Source: Bactrocera neohumeralis (Eukaryota; Arthropoda; Insecta; Diptera; Tephritidae). Taken from it: a stretch of 64,000 bases of DNA. Of the stretch, positions 22,703 to 33,786 are shown piece after piece. Location of the stretch: NCBI RefSeq assembly GCF_024586455.1, contig NW_026089624.1, forward strand, positions 941,320 to 1,005,319, given 5' to 3'. The notes under the pieces were generated by a model. That model worked only from the letters and a program-made list of their open reading frames with translations, searched no databases and was not told the origin of the DNA. A program made the position numbers and the translations under genes. Numbering within the stretch: position 1 is the first letter of the stretch; the number at the start of each line of letters is the position of its first letter.

Positions 22703-23465
22703 GTCGATTGGGGATATTAGAGCAGGACAGATATACTTTTTTATATGACACTGCTGAATGAGCGCAACAAAGATGTATGATCACATGTGTACGCACGTGA
22801 CTGGGTAAAATTGTCGCTCGGCCTATGTTAAAGTACACATGATTACCCTATGGATTACCCACTTTCTTACCCACTGATTATCTGGTTTTTTACCCGCTCA
22901 TGGTTGGCATGGATGTTTGTTGAAAAAATCTTAAGCGTTTCGAAGATTGAAGATAAAACGTTAGACTCACTGAGATGCGCAACTAAAAGCTAATTGCCTG
23001 TGCTTTGGTCGAATTCAAGAATTCCGATTAAAACAGAAAAACGTCCATTCGCGGGTATAGTTTTTATACAATGGAATTCTTTATTACTTTAGTTTCATGA
23101 GTTAGCCTAAACTTTAACCTAACGGCTTAGACTATTCGTAAGTACTTTATGTATCCAAAAAAAGGGGGTAAGCATAAGTATGTAGTTATAATTCAATTCA
23201 GCAATTTCATAATTCATGGTAATAGAGTATTCTAACACATTGGTAGTAGATGATGGTTTTGTTAATCTATATATATAAAAATAAGTCCGTATATGTACGT
23301 CGCCGAACTAATCATAAACGCGTCGTGCGATTTCAACCAAACTTATACACTAGGTAGTAGGCAGTGGCCCATATATGGTTTATGTGAAGTTTGGTTGAAA
23401 TCCGATAACGCATGTGTGTGCGGTGCGTATGTGAAGTGAGTGTGTTTTTGCCGCAGGCATTTTTG

Positions 23466-24980
23466 AAGTTATACTTCTTATACGAGTTCGGAAAAGGTTG
23501 CGATAGATTCAGGTTGTGCAACCTTGCTCAATATGAATCTAGGCAACCTTGTCTGCGAAGATGTTCGAGCAGCAAGCGAAGCGGTGACAATCGGCGATCG
23601 TTTGTTCGTTTCTTTCGGCGCAGCTCCGCTTTTCTGCCAACAACACAATGTTGCCATGCTTATGCTGTTGTTGTCTTTGTAGAACCATGTTTCAATTTTT
23701 TGTTGCTGACATATACACATGTGTGCGCATATGTATGTTTGTATGCTTGTGCATTATTGAAGTTATGCTTCTTTTTCTTTCGTTTGTCTTTCATTTCTGC
23801 GAATTCTCAACTATTTTGCGTATCTTTTGGTTGAAATACGCTGCGTTGGCCGTTGAAAAGTTAAGGCTATACTTTACAGGATCATTTCAGTAGTTAGTCT
23901 TCATTTACATTTTTTGGAAACCGACCCGAGGTGACGAGATATATCGTTTTCTCAGACAGCGTGAGGTATAAGAAGTTCATTTCTAATTTTGTCTTGTGGC
24001 ATATTAGAAATGATGTTCCTTCGAAAATCGTTCGCTTACAACGGATAAAACGACTTCTGAGTGGTGATTTTAATGAATAAATTCCTTTTGGTTGAAATGC
24101 TCTGCGTAGGCCGTTGAAAAGTTAAGACTATACTTCTCAGGATCATTCATTCCTTTCATTTCTTCAAAGAAATTAATGATCTTTAGAAATATGCATATTT
24201 GCATTATTTCGTTGTCATTTCCATATTCGCAGCAATAGAATTTCTATGGCATAAGTAAAGTAATGGCCGCCGATTGTCACCCCTTGCCGCTGTAGCAGCT
24301 TCGCCTACAAACATGTGTAAATATGTATGTATGTATACGTATGATCGTGAATACATATCGACGCAGATTTTTGCGAGAAGCACCAGAAAGTTGTGCAAGT
24401 TATGATTTTTGGCTTTTGCCATCGTCGCGAAAAAACGACTTGTTGGCAAAGGCATGCTCGGGGAGATGTTACGGCCTCTGTTTCTATGAATGAAGCGAGA
24501 TCGCTTGTGGAATTTGCGCCTGCGTTCATGAATGAAATCGTTTTTGTTGTAAAATTTACTACACTTGTTCTTCGCCAATTTGGCTGCCATATTGACTTGT
24601 GAAGATCAATTTTTTGTTGGTGACTTATTCATATGTGTACGCATATGTATGTTTGTATGCTTGTGCATTATTCGGCAATGTATGCAAATATATGTACATA
24701 TAAGTATATATGAATGTATGAACATGCAAGTCAATGCGCGCACATGTAATAAGTATGATTTCAATTTCTGTACGCGGACATGCGTATACATACATACACT
24801 CATATGAGCATGTGCAGATACACAAGATAGGTTAGAAGATGTATGCCTTTTAACATCGTATACTATACAAATAAATATTTTTCTTACTAATAGAAATTAA
24901 ATTTATCACAGCAATATACATAATATACATATACATAATTATAAAATGTGAATTTAAGTTTTCTAGTTTTCTTTCAAAAA
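23466..24980 (+). repeat. Family X noncoding TIR repeat, copy 1 (truncated by gap)
   Basis: Starts GAAGTTATACTTCTTA and recurs in inverse orientation at 48818-50096. Shared blocks include TTGCGATAGATTCAGGTTG, GACAATCGGCGATCG, GGCATGCTCGGGGAGAT and GTTTTCTAGTTTTCTTTC. The last of these lies immediately before the N gap here, so the far end is missing. It is longer than copy 2 because of extra sequence at about 24480-24940, including an ATGT/CATA-rich microsatellite-like stretch (24630-24800). No convincing protein is seen in any frame. Confidence 0.7.
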
Positions 24981-25080
24981 NNNNNNNNNNNNNNNNNNNN
25001 NNNNNNNNNNNNNNNNNNNNNNNNNNNNNNNNNNNNNNNNNNNNNNNNNNNNNNNNNNNNNNNNNNNNNNNNNNNNNNNN
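24981..25080. other. Assembly gap (100 N)
   Basis: Exactly 100 N. Left flank is family X; right flank is the inner end of the right duplication arm. The true length is unknown, so the distance between the arms is uncertain. Confidence 0.95.
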
Positions 25081-25850
25081 CTATTTCTGTAACCTCTTGC
25101 TCCTATGTTCATAATTGTCGCCTCCGGAGTCGCCCTATGCGAAATCTTTCAAACTGATAATACAAAGAACATCCTGATAAGTAGGTAACTGGGACTCAGA
25201 GAGATTTTACGGATATATGCCAAACACAGGACATTTCTGTCTAAATTTAAATTTGATACAGTCATTTTGAGTTCTGTGTTCTGTTGAGAGAATATAAGAG
25301 ATAGCATGTGGAGACCAGACCAGTCCGAACGTGTCGTGTGGCGCAGGAAAATGAATGTAAGTGATAGAACTCGCCGAAATCACCGACAAGAGTGAACGAA
25401 CTCGGTGAAAAATATTTGTGTGGAGACCTATCCGAACGTGTCCTTTGGCGTAGGTGAATGAATGTGAGTGATAGCACTCGGCGAAATCAACGTCAAGAAG
25501 TGTGGCCGTAAGCCGATTTTCACCTTGCGCTATGGCGCGCCGCATTTTCGCTCGTATCTCGGGAACGGTTCGTCCTACGGTCATGATCACGTATACCATT
25601 TCGGTAGCAAATGACGTGACAAATAACTTTTGTTTTATACATTTTGCCATGAGATGCGTATTTCAGGCGCTAGGTAGACAATTTCACGATTTTAGGCGAA
25701 TTTCCGAAATTTCAAGGCCGGAGTTGGGGTTGAAGATGCAATCCGATCTCAAAACAAAAAGTTTGCATTGAATCGGAAGCAAGGCAACTTTTTCCCATTA
25801 AATCCCGAATCGAAAAAGTCCGTGTTGTCGACCCACTCAAATCGACATAC
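25081..25850 (-). mobile_element. hAT-like element 5' part (right arm)
   Basis: Matches the first about 770 bp of the element at 18716-20963, in inverse orientation. The terminal CCCACCCTA is degraded (GTTGTCGACCCACTC at about 25825-25840). The remainder, with the transposase, is lost in the gap. Confidence 0.75.
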
Positions 25851-26244
25851 TCACACGCTATAATAAATTTCATAAAACGTCCAGTGTTACAGCTTATTGA
25901 AAAAAGTTCAGAAATTTTCCATTAAAGTCTTACAGCGCATCGTCTGTCGGGTCCGCTGGTCTTATATGTAAAAATAAGTTAGATTTTTGTCTGTTTGCTT
26001 AGCTCCTGCTAAACCATAGCATGAAATGAAAATGGCCTGAACCACTTTAAAGAGAATCAATGAGGATAGAAAATTTAATTTTTGACTGACTTTGATTTTT
26101 GCGTAAATTCAAAAAAAATTCATTAATGAAGACAATTTTGCAATTTAGACAGAGAATGTTATTTCACATTTAGCTAGCTGCAACACTATACTTTTATATA
26201 TCGGAGTTATGGTTAAATGAATATAACAAAAACAACATTTTGTT

Positions 26245-26410
26245 GTGTTGTTTTCATTTGCTCTCATGGGCGGGATAACATTTGTATTTGCTGGAGATTT
26301 CCGACAGACTCTTCCAGTGATTAATGGAAGTACGCATGCAATCAGGGAAGATAGCAGTTGCTTCGTCAGGAATTGCTGCAACTCTTCTAAAGAATGGAAA
26401 AGTTGCAATA
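26245..26410 (+). pseudogene. Helitron PIF1 helicase scrap (right arm)
   Basis: Reads MGGITFVFAGDFRQTLPVI (helicase motif after Walker B), then directly downstream in another frame GKIAVASSGIAATLLKNGK, which normally lies upstream. This gives a circularly permuted order. Right-arm counterpart of 18151-18310. The two segments may be independent Helitron fragments or a rearrangement product. Confidence 0.7.
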
Positions 26411-26439
26411 TATTCATCTTTTTTCTACTTTCCGTATAC

Positions 26440-27185
26440 TTAGTCTACTTTTATATATTCTGTATACAAGAGACTTTGTTAGCACCAAACAGTATGAGTG
26501 CCTCTTTTGCTGATGACACCGCAATACTATGCGTCGAAAAAACAGCAGAAAAAGCTGCGCTAAAACTGCAACATGCAATCAACTCTGTAGTAGGTTGCAC
26601 TAAAAAATGGAGAATAAAACTAAACGGTGGCAAATCGGTTCATGTAAATTTTACAAACAAAAGAATCACTTATCAACCTATAAGTGTTCTAGATGTCTGC
26701 ATACCATACGCAAATACAGCTAAATATCTTGGCATCAGGCTCGATGCTAGATTACGTTGGAAAGAGAATATTAAAATAAAAAGGATTGAACTTAATCTGA
26801 AATTGTCGAAAATGAAGTGGCTAATTGGGCGAAGGTCAAACCTGTCCATATAATACAAATTACTTCTTTATAAAGAAATAATCAAGCTGGTATGGTCATA
26901 TGGTGCTGCTTCCTTAAATGTGCTCACTTGGCAGTAGTCAACTCTTCAAAACTTTTCAAAACAAGGTGTTAAGAGAATTGAAATGCTCCCTAAGTACTGC
27001 AGAAATGCTGATATTCATCGAGACCTAAGTGTGGTTTGCATTTACAGTGCCGAAGACACACACACACTCAGGCAGATTCCCACTAAAAAGGCTGCTACAC
27101 ATGTGAACGAGGACCAGAAATCTTCTGTGCTTTTCGACACATGCCGCTCTAGTTGATTATGTCTAAAAAAACCACGCCTAGCTTA
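26440..27185 (+). pseudogene. Jockey RT C-terminal fragment J1 (right arm)
   Basis: Open from the helicase scrap through NSMSASFADDTAILC, KKWRIKLNGGKS and LGIRLDARLRWKENI to RSNLSI (26853), then degraded through KYCRNADIHRD to about 27150. It contains the catalytic ADD box but lacks the fingers and the rest of ORF2. It is less intact at its 3' end than the left copy. The open frame that runs from 26245 across the helicase-RT junction is a chance fusion. Confidence 0.8.
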
Positions 27186-27877
27186 GTTGACTAAATATAA
27201 AGAAATTAATTAATTAAATATATGTGTGTGTGTGATGTGGGCGTATTAATTCTCTCGATGAATTTTGTGCTATTAACTTATTCAAATCAAACGTTTCCGC
27301 ATGCGAAAATAGTTGTATTGATATCAAACATTGTTAAAGTTTTGGTTTTGTTATAAAAAAAAAAAGTCTTTTAAACTTTCGTTATCCATAAATCTTGAAC
27401 ATGTTCTATCCGTAAAAATGGGCCTCCATTATTGACGATTGCGAGACGCCTGTATTGATTATTTGGAGCAATTGGCTACAAACAATTTTTCACATTTTTC
27501 GCTTGAAAAAGGTCATAGATGAAATAAAACTGAAACATACACTGAAAAAAGTTATGGATGCTGTGAAATACATGTCAAATAATAACAAATATTGCATCTG
27601 CACTGGCCAAATGTTTATAAATAAGGAAAAATCAGTTGTAAATATCTTTATCAGAAACAAAGTCCCACAACCAGTGTTCAAAGTCAATTGATAGCAAATT
27701 CGAATCAACTTAAGAAAAATGAAACACATCCGATTTACAATCCAAAACATCTGCTCCATTGCAGAATTGTTGAGATATATAAATGACCCACGAAAGTTAT
27801 ATTACTCACCCTGACGCAGTGCTGCGTAAGAGCCTGTGGTGATTTACATCCATATCCAAATGTACTTTTAAAACGAG

Positions 27878-28445
27878 GGTGGGCCAAAAGAAACCAAGAG
27901 GTGTAAAAGTTTAATAACTTTTTCGTTTATTAATTTTTTTTTTATTGAAATTAAATGGAAAGCGGTATCGGCTTATGATAGACAATTTTTTACGTCCTGC
28001 TCCTGAAAACAGACCTGGTATGTGGTTTCAGCAAGACGGAGCTCTTCCCATACTGCCCGAGACACAATGCCACTTAAGTCAAATTTTTGAAGGGAAATAA
28101 TTTCCAGAAATTCGGAAATTATTTGGCCAGCGCGATCGTCAGATTTGACAGCACCCGATTATTTTCTTTGGGATTATTTGAAGGAGCGAGTGTATGTGAA
28201 CAAGCCAGCGACAATCCTTGAACTCAAGGCAAACATTGGTGCAGAAATTCGAACGCTACAGCCACAAGTTTTGAAAGATTTTATGGAAAATGCTCTAAAA
28301 AGAGACATCATTTTTCATACTTGGTGTAAAAAAATTTCCCTTTTGTATATTATATAGTCTGAAAGAAAAAAATAAAAAAAAATTAATAAACGAAAAAGTT
28401 ATTAAACTTTTACACCCCTTGGTTTCTTTTGGCCCTCCCTGTATA
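27878..28445 (+). mobile_element. Mariner-type non-autonomous element (right arm)
   Basis: Counterpart of 16138-16706. Ends are GAGGGTGGGCCAAAAGAAAC and, inverted at the right, ACAGGGAGGGCCAAAAGAAA, followed by TATA. Confidence 0.8.
28145..28357 (+). pseudogene. Tc1/mariner transposase C-terminal remnant (right)
   Basis: Starts in TAPDYFLWDYLKERVYVNK, retaining the Asp that is His in the left arm, and runs to KKISLLYII. The preceding block with the middle catalytic Asp is frameshifted (QQDGALPILPETQ-like at about 28030). Not functional. Confidence 0.75.
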
Positions 28446-28684
28446 TTTTAAAGACAATTCCATATAAGAGAGCTTTTCAAACGTAGTGAAAGCCAACACA
28501 ACGGAATTGCCCCAAAATCAACCCAATGGAAGCGTTGAAACTATTATTACACAATTTAAGTCTACAATGTTGCAAACTTTTTTTTGTAAAAATTAGCGAA
28601 TTGAATATGTGGAATGCTAACTATGGACGAAAATATTACAGATGTAATGCTATTGTCACAAACTCATCTTACAACTACAATGTT

Positions 28685-29527
28685 TTATACTTTCGCAACA
28701 AAATTGCTAAGGAGAGTATTATAGTTTTGTTCATAACGGTTGTTTGTAAGTCCTAAAACTAAAAGAGTCAGATATAGGGTTATATATACCAAAGTGATCG
28801 GGGTGACGAGTAGAGTTGAAATCCGGATGTCTGTCTGTCCGTCCGTCCGTCCGTGCAAGCTGTAACTTGAGTAAAAATTGAGATATGATGAAACTTGGTA
28901 CACGTATTTCTTGGCTCCATAAGAAAGTTAAGTTCGAAGATGGGCAAAATCGGCCAACTGCCACGCCCACAAAATGGCGAAAACCGAAAACATATAAAGT
29001 GTCATAACTAAGCCATAAATAAAGATATTAAAGTGAAATTTGGCACAAGGATCGCATTAGGAGGAGCATAAGTGCGTTAACCGACTAACAAAAAACGTCA
29101 GAAACACTAAATTTTACGGAAAAAATGGAAGAAGGAAGCTGCACCCAGGCTTTTTTTAAGAATTGAAAATTGGAGTGGCGTCGCCCACTTATGGACCAAA
29201 AACCATATCTCAGGAACTGCTTGACCAATTTCAATGAAATTCGGTATATAATATTTTCTTAATACCCTGATGACATGTACGAAATATGGGTGAAATCGGT
29301 TCACAACCACGCCTTCTTCCAATATAACGCTATTTTGAATTCCATCTGATGCCTTCTCTGTATAATACATATATACATTAGGAGCCAATGATAGCGGAAT
29401 AAAACTTTACACAAATACGGTATTTGAAAAATATGTAAATGACGGATAATGAAATCTCGATTATCACTTTATCATGCGAGAGTATAAAATGTTCGGTGAC
29501 ACCCGAACTTAGCCCTTCCTTACTTGT
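28685..29527 (+). repeat. DINE-1/HINE-like repeat, copy C
   Basis: Full-length copy from TTATACTTTCGCAACAAA to GCCCTTCCTTACTTG. Subterminal inverted repeats are TTATACTTTCGCA and TGCGAGAGTATAA. The 3' hairpin is GTTCGGTGACACCCGAAC. The Jockey target can be reconstructed from J3 (ACAATTTCTTTATACC at about 41880), so insertion was into a T-rich site without an obvious target duplication, as expected for the HINE group. Confidence 0.8.
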
Positions 29528-29734
29528 TTTATATTGGGGTTTAGACTCTATGTTACAAACCACCCAGATGGAAAGGCACATGGTGGAACAGCAGTGTTGT
29601 TTAGAAAACGATTAAACCATCATGCTTTAGAATCTCATGCTACAGCGCAGTTACAAGCTAAAATATTATCTATAAAAAGTCGATGCGGGGACTTAAACCT
29701 GACGGCTGAATACTGCCCACCTCGATTTAAAATT

Positions 29735-30628
29735 CTTCTTCTTCTTAATTGGCGTAGACACCGCTTACGCGATTATAGTCGAGTTAACAACAGCGCGCCA
29801 GTCGTTTCTTCTTTTCGCTTCGTGGCGCCAATTGGATATTCCCAGCCAGGTCCTTTTCCACTAGGTCCTTCCAACGGAGTGGAGGTCTTCCTCTTCCTCT
29901 GCTACCCACGGCGGGTACTGCGTCGAGTACTTTCAGAACTGGAGCGTTTTCATCCATCCGGACAACATGACCTAACCAGCGTAGCCGCTGTCTCTTAATT
30001 CGCTGAACTATGTCAATGTCATCGTATATCTCGTACAGCTCATCGTTCCATCGAATGCGATATTCGCCGTGGCCAATGCGCAAAAGACCATAAATCTTTC
30101 GCAGAACTTTTCTCTCAAAAACTCGTAACGTCGACTCATCGGTTGCTGTCATCGTCCAAGCCTCTGCACCATATAGCAGGACGGGAAGTATGAGCGACTT
30201 ATAGTGTTTGGCTTTTGTTCGTCGAGAGAGGGCTTTACTTTTCAATTGCCTACTCAATCCGAAGTAGCACCTGTTGGCAAGAGCAATCCTGCGTTGGATT
30301 TCCAGGCTGACATTGTTGGTGGTGTTAATACTGGTTCCTAAATAGACGAAATTATCTACAACTTCAAAGTTATGACTGTCAACAGTGACGTGAGAGCCAA
30401 GTCGCGAGTGCGACGACTGTTTGTTTGATGACAGGAGATATTTCGTCTTGCCCTCGTTCACTGCCAGACCCATTTTCTGTGCTTCCTTGTACAGCCTGGA
30501 GAAAGCAGAACTAACGGCGCGGGTGTTGAGGCCGATGATATCAATATCATCAGAATACGCCAGCAGCTGTACACTCTTATAGAAGATGGTACCTTCTCCA
30601 TTTAGTTCTGCAGCTCGAACTATTTTAA
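29735..30628 (-). pseudogene. RTE-like non-LTR retroposon, 5'-truncated
   Basis: Minus strand. The RT palm is visible as VQLLAYSDDIDIIG (about 30520-30570), then a 229-codon open stretch 30473-29784 with MGLAVNEGKTKYLLSS, VDNFVYLGTSI, LPVLLYGAEAWTMT, VFERKVLRKIYG and LRWLGHVVRMDENAP to GRGRPPLRWKDLVEKDL. It ends in a short 3' UTR and an AAGAAGAAGAAG-type tail. The 5' two thirds (endonuclease, fingers) are absent, typical of target-primed insertion. It sits inside Jockey J2 endonuclease; the flanks repeat TTTAAAATT (29727-29735) and TTTTAAACTATT (about 30626), a probable 9-11 bp target duplication. Confidence 0.8.
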
Positions 30629-32024
30629 ACTATTGACAGACATCTAATTTAAAGACTTTTTTTGGAACGTTAGGTCATAGATTTCTAGCAGGTGGAGATT
30701 ACAATGCAAAACACATATATTGGGGCTCACGACTAATTAACCCGAAAAATATCTGTATTACTCTATTATAAACAGGCCTACTAACATTGACATAATATTC
30801 GTAGTAAGCAGATATATTGGCCTACTGATCGTAACAAAATACCAGATTTAACTGATTATGCTGTAATCAAAAATATAGATAAATCGCACATAACAGTACA
30901 CGTACTGACCTATCTTCTAATCACTCTCGTAGATCCAAAAGTTACACCCATCTTATAAAACGAATTGACTAAAATATAAAAAATATGGGAGTAGCTACAT
31001 TAAGATTGAGTACAAAACAAATACAGGAAGAGATATTGACGAACCCATAAGAGAGTTCATTGATATAATAACCAACACAGCTGTTTTGGCAACACCAAAC
31101 AAAAACTACTTGTATAAGCCGCCTGGTCGCAGAAAAATCACTAATAGAGAAATGGAAAAGCTTGTAAATGAAAAAAGGTGTGTAAGATGAGAGTGGTAGA
31201 TAAACCGCTCTTCTTCAACTCAGCTTCAATTAAAATCAGCTGTACGTATATTAAAAAGCGCTTAAACGAGAGGAAGAACTCAACACCGAAACGGATATAA
31301 AGAAACTGTGTTCAAATTCAAGCAATCGAAAATCTCTATAGAAAGCCTAAAAGTCCATGAAGCCATCAGTCAACTCCAACATCCCTATACGAAACTTGGG
31401 CGGAAATTGGTCCTGAAACGACGAGAAAAATGCTAATTGTTTTGCAAATCATCTGGAAAGGTTATTTCAATCAAGTTGCCGCAAAAAGAACTTTAAGCTG
31501 TGAATCTTACCAAATACAGCTAACGAGTCGCTCGGGTTTTTTAAGACTTCACCTTCTGATATTTTTATAAAAGAATTTAATCTAAAAATATCGCCAGGAC
31601 ATGACAATATTACCCCAAATATGCTAATTTAATTACCAAATATTGCTGTAGAAGTCCTCTCTTTACTCTTCAATGCACTTCCTACTTTCGGATACTATCC
31701 AATTTCATGGAAAAAGTCCCAGATTATCTTGATATATAAACCTTGGAATTACTTAACACAGCCGTGATGCACAGCATGAAGGCCTGATATATAATATTAA
31801 AAACATTCTACCTTTGGAATTGCATAAACCGTTGGAGTCTTATTTCAGAAATAGAGACTTTATGGCTGAAGTGGGAGATTTCATATATACAGAAAATCTT
31901 CCTACAGCTAATGATGTATAGACTGCAACATTTGCGGATGGCACAGCTTTGGTGAGCCGTAACAAATGCCACTTAAAAGCATCAAGAATATTAGGGGAGC
32001 CCTTAAGTTCTGTCGAAGAATGGC

Positions 32025-32690
32025 TGTTTTTGCATGATCCAAAAGCGTTGCAAGCCTTTTGAATGCATTTTTCCGGGAAGGAAGAATTCGCACGCTGCTA
32101 TATCAGGTGAATACGGGGAGTGGTTAATGGTTAAAATGTGATTTTTGGTCAAATAATCGTCCTTTGAATGTTGGATTCTGAACAATTTTTTGTCGTCAGT
32201 CAATTTGTACGGAACAATTCGTGCACACACCTTTCGTAACCTCAAACGTTAGGTCAAATTGCGACTGATTTTTAATGAATTCACGCACAGTTTTGATGGA
32301 ATTTCTGGTGATCACGGATTTTGATTAGCCCACATGTTGATCGTCATTTATGTCCTCACAACCACTTTGAAAACGTTGAAACCACACGTGCACTCTGCTA
32401 CAGGATAGGAAATCATTGCCATAAGCTTGTATCATCAATTGAAACGTTTCGGAAAAGTTTTACCAATTTCAAACAAAAGTTTAATGTTGGCTCTTTTTTC
32501 GAAGCTCATTTTCGCACCGATAACACAAACATACTGACACTTAAAACGCAATAACTTCACTTCCAATCTATGAAATGTCATTAAATTCACTCACTGGACA
32601 ATCGATAAAGATAGCAAATTCTAATGCACCAGTAGACATATGTATATGTGGCTACACCAGGTAGCGCTATATTCAAAAAGTCCTGTTTAC
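32025..32690 (-). pseudogene. Mariner transposase remnant, internally deleted
   Basis: Minus strand. The N-terminal part at about 32500-32290 reads TETFQLMIQAYGNDFLS, SRVHVWFQRFQSG and SVITRNSIKTVREFIKNQ. The 32245-32003 frame has RLRKVCARIVPYKLTDDKK and then jumps to NHSPYSPDIAACEFFLPGK, the end of the catalytic domain. The middle, with the first catalytic Asp, is deleted. A right-hand end TTCAAAAAGTCCTGTTTACTT lies at about 32672-32692. It replaces part of Jockey J2 RT, which resumes at ILVPQVNEVTYLG (32700). Confidence 0.75.
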
Positions 32691-33060
32691 TTTGGAACAC
32701 ACCTTGTATTTTAGTCCCACAAGTGAATGAAGTAACTTATCTTGGTATTCACCTAGATAGAAGACTTACGTGGACAACATTATCTAACAAAATAGCTTGC
32801 ATAAAAATAAGGGGTGCAAATTTAAATTTGCTTTTAAATAAATACTCTAAACTTAGCCTAGGCAACAAAGTGCTTTTATATAATGTAAAAGAAGAGATAT
32901 GTCTGCGTACTAAGGAGCTAAATACCACCAAAAGAGCTCTATCACCTGTTCGAGCTTGTCTAGTTGTTAAAGAGATTTAAGATTTTATAACTTATTGTTA
33001 GGCTTTTAAAACAGAAAGCAGATATAATAAATACAGGAATATTGAAAAAGAAGTTCGGTC

Positions 33061-33786
33061 CCTTTTAAACCCGACCCTTAAAATTACGAACTGAAACTGC
33101 TAATCACGTATCTCAACACTTATCGTATTTGTAACATAAAAAATAACTTAAATTATGATTTTTTTGATAATGTTTTGTTTGCAATAGACTACAATCATTG
33201 CACCAAAGTTAGCAAATTCATCTCATGTGTAAGACTTAAGTGGCACCATATAACAATCTAAGTATAGTTCTAAAAATTATCCTAGCTTATTTCAAAGTTC
33301 CAATCAAAATACAATTATTTCGCAGATTTTCCAAAAAAATACTACTTTACACTACTACGACCCTAGCTTCACTCAACATTGCATACGAACAATTTTTTAC
33401 CTGAACTTTTCTTGCGCACAGTCGTTTTTTGCATAAAGTTTTTTTTTTTATGGATACGCCAAAGGTGGCTGTGAATCTTCAAAAGATATTGTTGGCCCGT
33501 ACCAACAATTATGCCCGATTCGCATACAGCGCATACGTGCTAACCCTTGCCCACAGACCTGTGTTTCCCTGCGGAACTACCTATGGGGCTTTCCTTCGCA
33601 GGGCAGGTATTGTTAAAGTATGTAGCAGCTCTTTTGTATTTAATTTCTTATTTTGTCATACGTTTGCAGCTTCTCGGGACTGCACTCTCGGTCTTACAGC
33701 GATTTCATCTTCTCGCAGCCTTTGCATAATATATGCTATCATACATACCATATCCCACGCTAGGTGGAAAGTTAGCATAAAATTTA
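33061..33786. other. Noncoding spacer between Jockey and R1-like elements
   Basis: AT-rich. I recognise no protein; a 167-codon frame at 33429-33932 overlaps the R1-like ORF2 end and has no known motif. It may include the 3' UTR of the R1-like element (to about 33430). Confidence 0.4.

Larger units (their letters stand above)
21996..23465. other. Noncoding AT-rich region with small repeats
   Basis: No gene recognised. It contains an array of acceptor-like TTTTCAG words (22290-22470), a short tandem repeat (22621-22700), and near 23263-23400 a segment starting CTATATATATAAAAATAAGT with CGCGTCGTGCGATTTC and a partly inverted GTTTGGTTGAAATCCGATAA, resembling a non-autonomous Helitron-type start. 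Confidence 0.4.
25081..29792 (-). repeat. Right arm of large inverted duplication
   Basis: Reverse complement of 14781-19485, ending at GAGTTAACAACA inside the RTE element. It carries more small indels than the left arm, especially at 25790-25860 and 26880-27130. The RTE and Jockey sequences continue outward past 29792 without a break, whereas the left arm stops there. The right arm is therefore the more likely ancestral location, and the left arm the derived copy (inference). Confidence 0.9.
27270..33060 (+). mobile_element. Jockey-clade retroposon J2 (right arm and beyond)
   Basis: A degraded Jockey element in direct orientation. Gag remnants are at about 27360-27740 (TEKVMDAVKYMSNNNK-like and FIRNKVPQPVFKVN). 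The ORF2 endonuclease starts near 28590, continues at 29528-29734 (FRLYVTNHPDGKAHGG) and at 30629-30990 (GGDYNAKHIYWGSR-like). RT fingers are at about 31430-31760 (ISPGHDNITPNM, SWKKSQIILIYKP). A deletion follows, then TATFADGTALVSRN at 31920-31980 and EVTYLGIHLDRRLTW at 32710-32780. The 3' UTR (TTATTGTTAGGCTTTTAAA) is at about 32990. Later insertions are a mariner MITE, a DINE-1-like repeat, an RTE and mariner debris. It has many stops and cannot be active. It provides the uninterrupted reference for two insertions in J3. Confidence 0.8.

Noticed and set aside
24600..24830. Cys/Tyr/His-rich frames on both strands
   Set aside because: They result from a CATA/TGTA-rich low-complexity stretch, not from coding selection.
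25207..25650. 147-codon frame shared by both arms (also 18922-19431)
   Set aside because: It lies in the subterminal noncoding part of the hAT-like element; conservation is explained by the duplication, and no protein family fits.
26245..26853. A 202-codon open frame that begins in helicase sequence and continues through a Jockey RT segment
   Set aside because: It crosses a junction between two unrelated transposon fragments, and the same pieces in the left arm are not in one frame. It is a chance fusion, not a gene.
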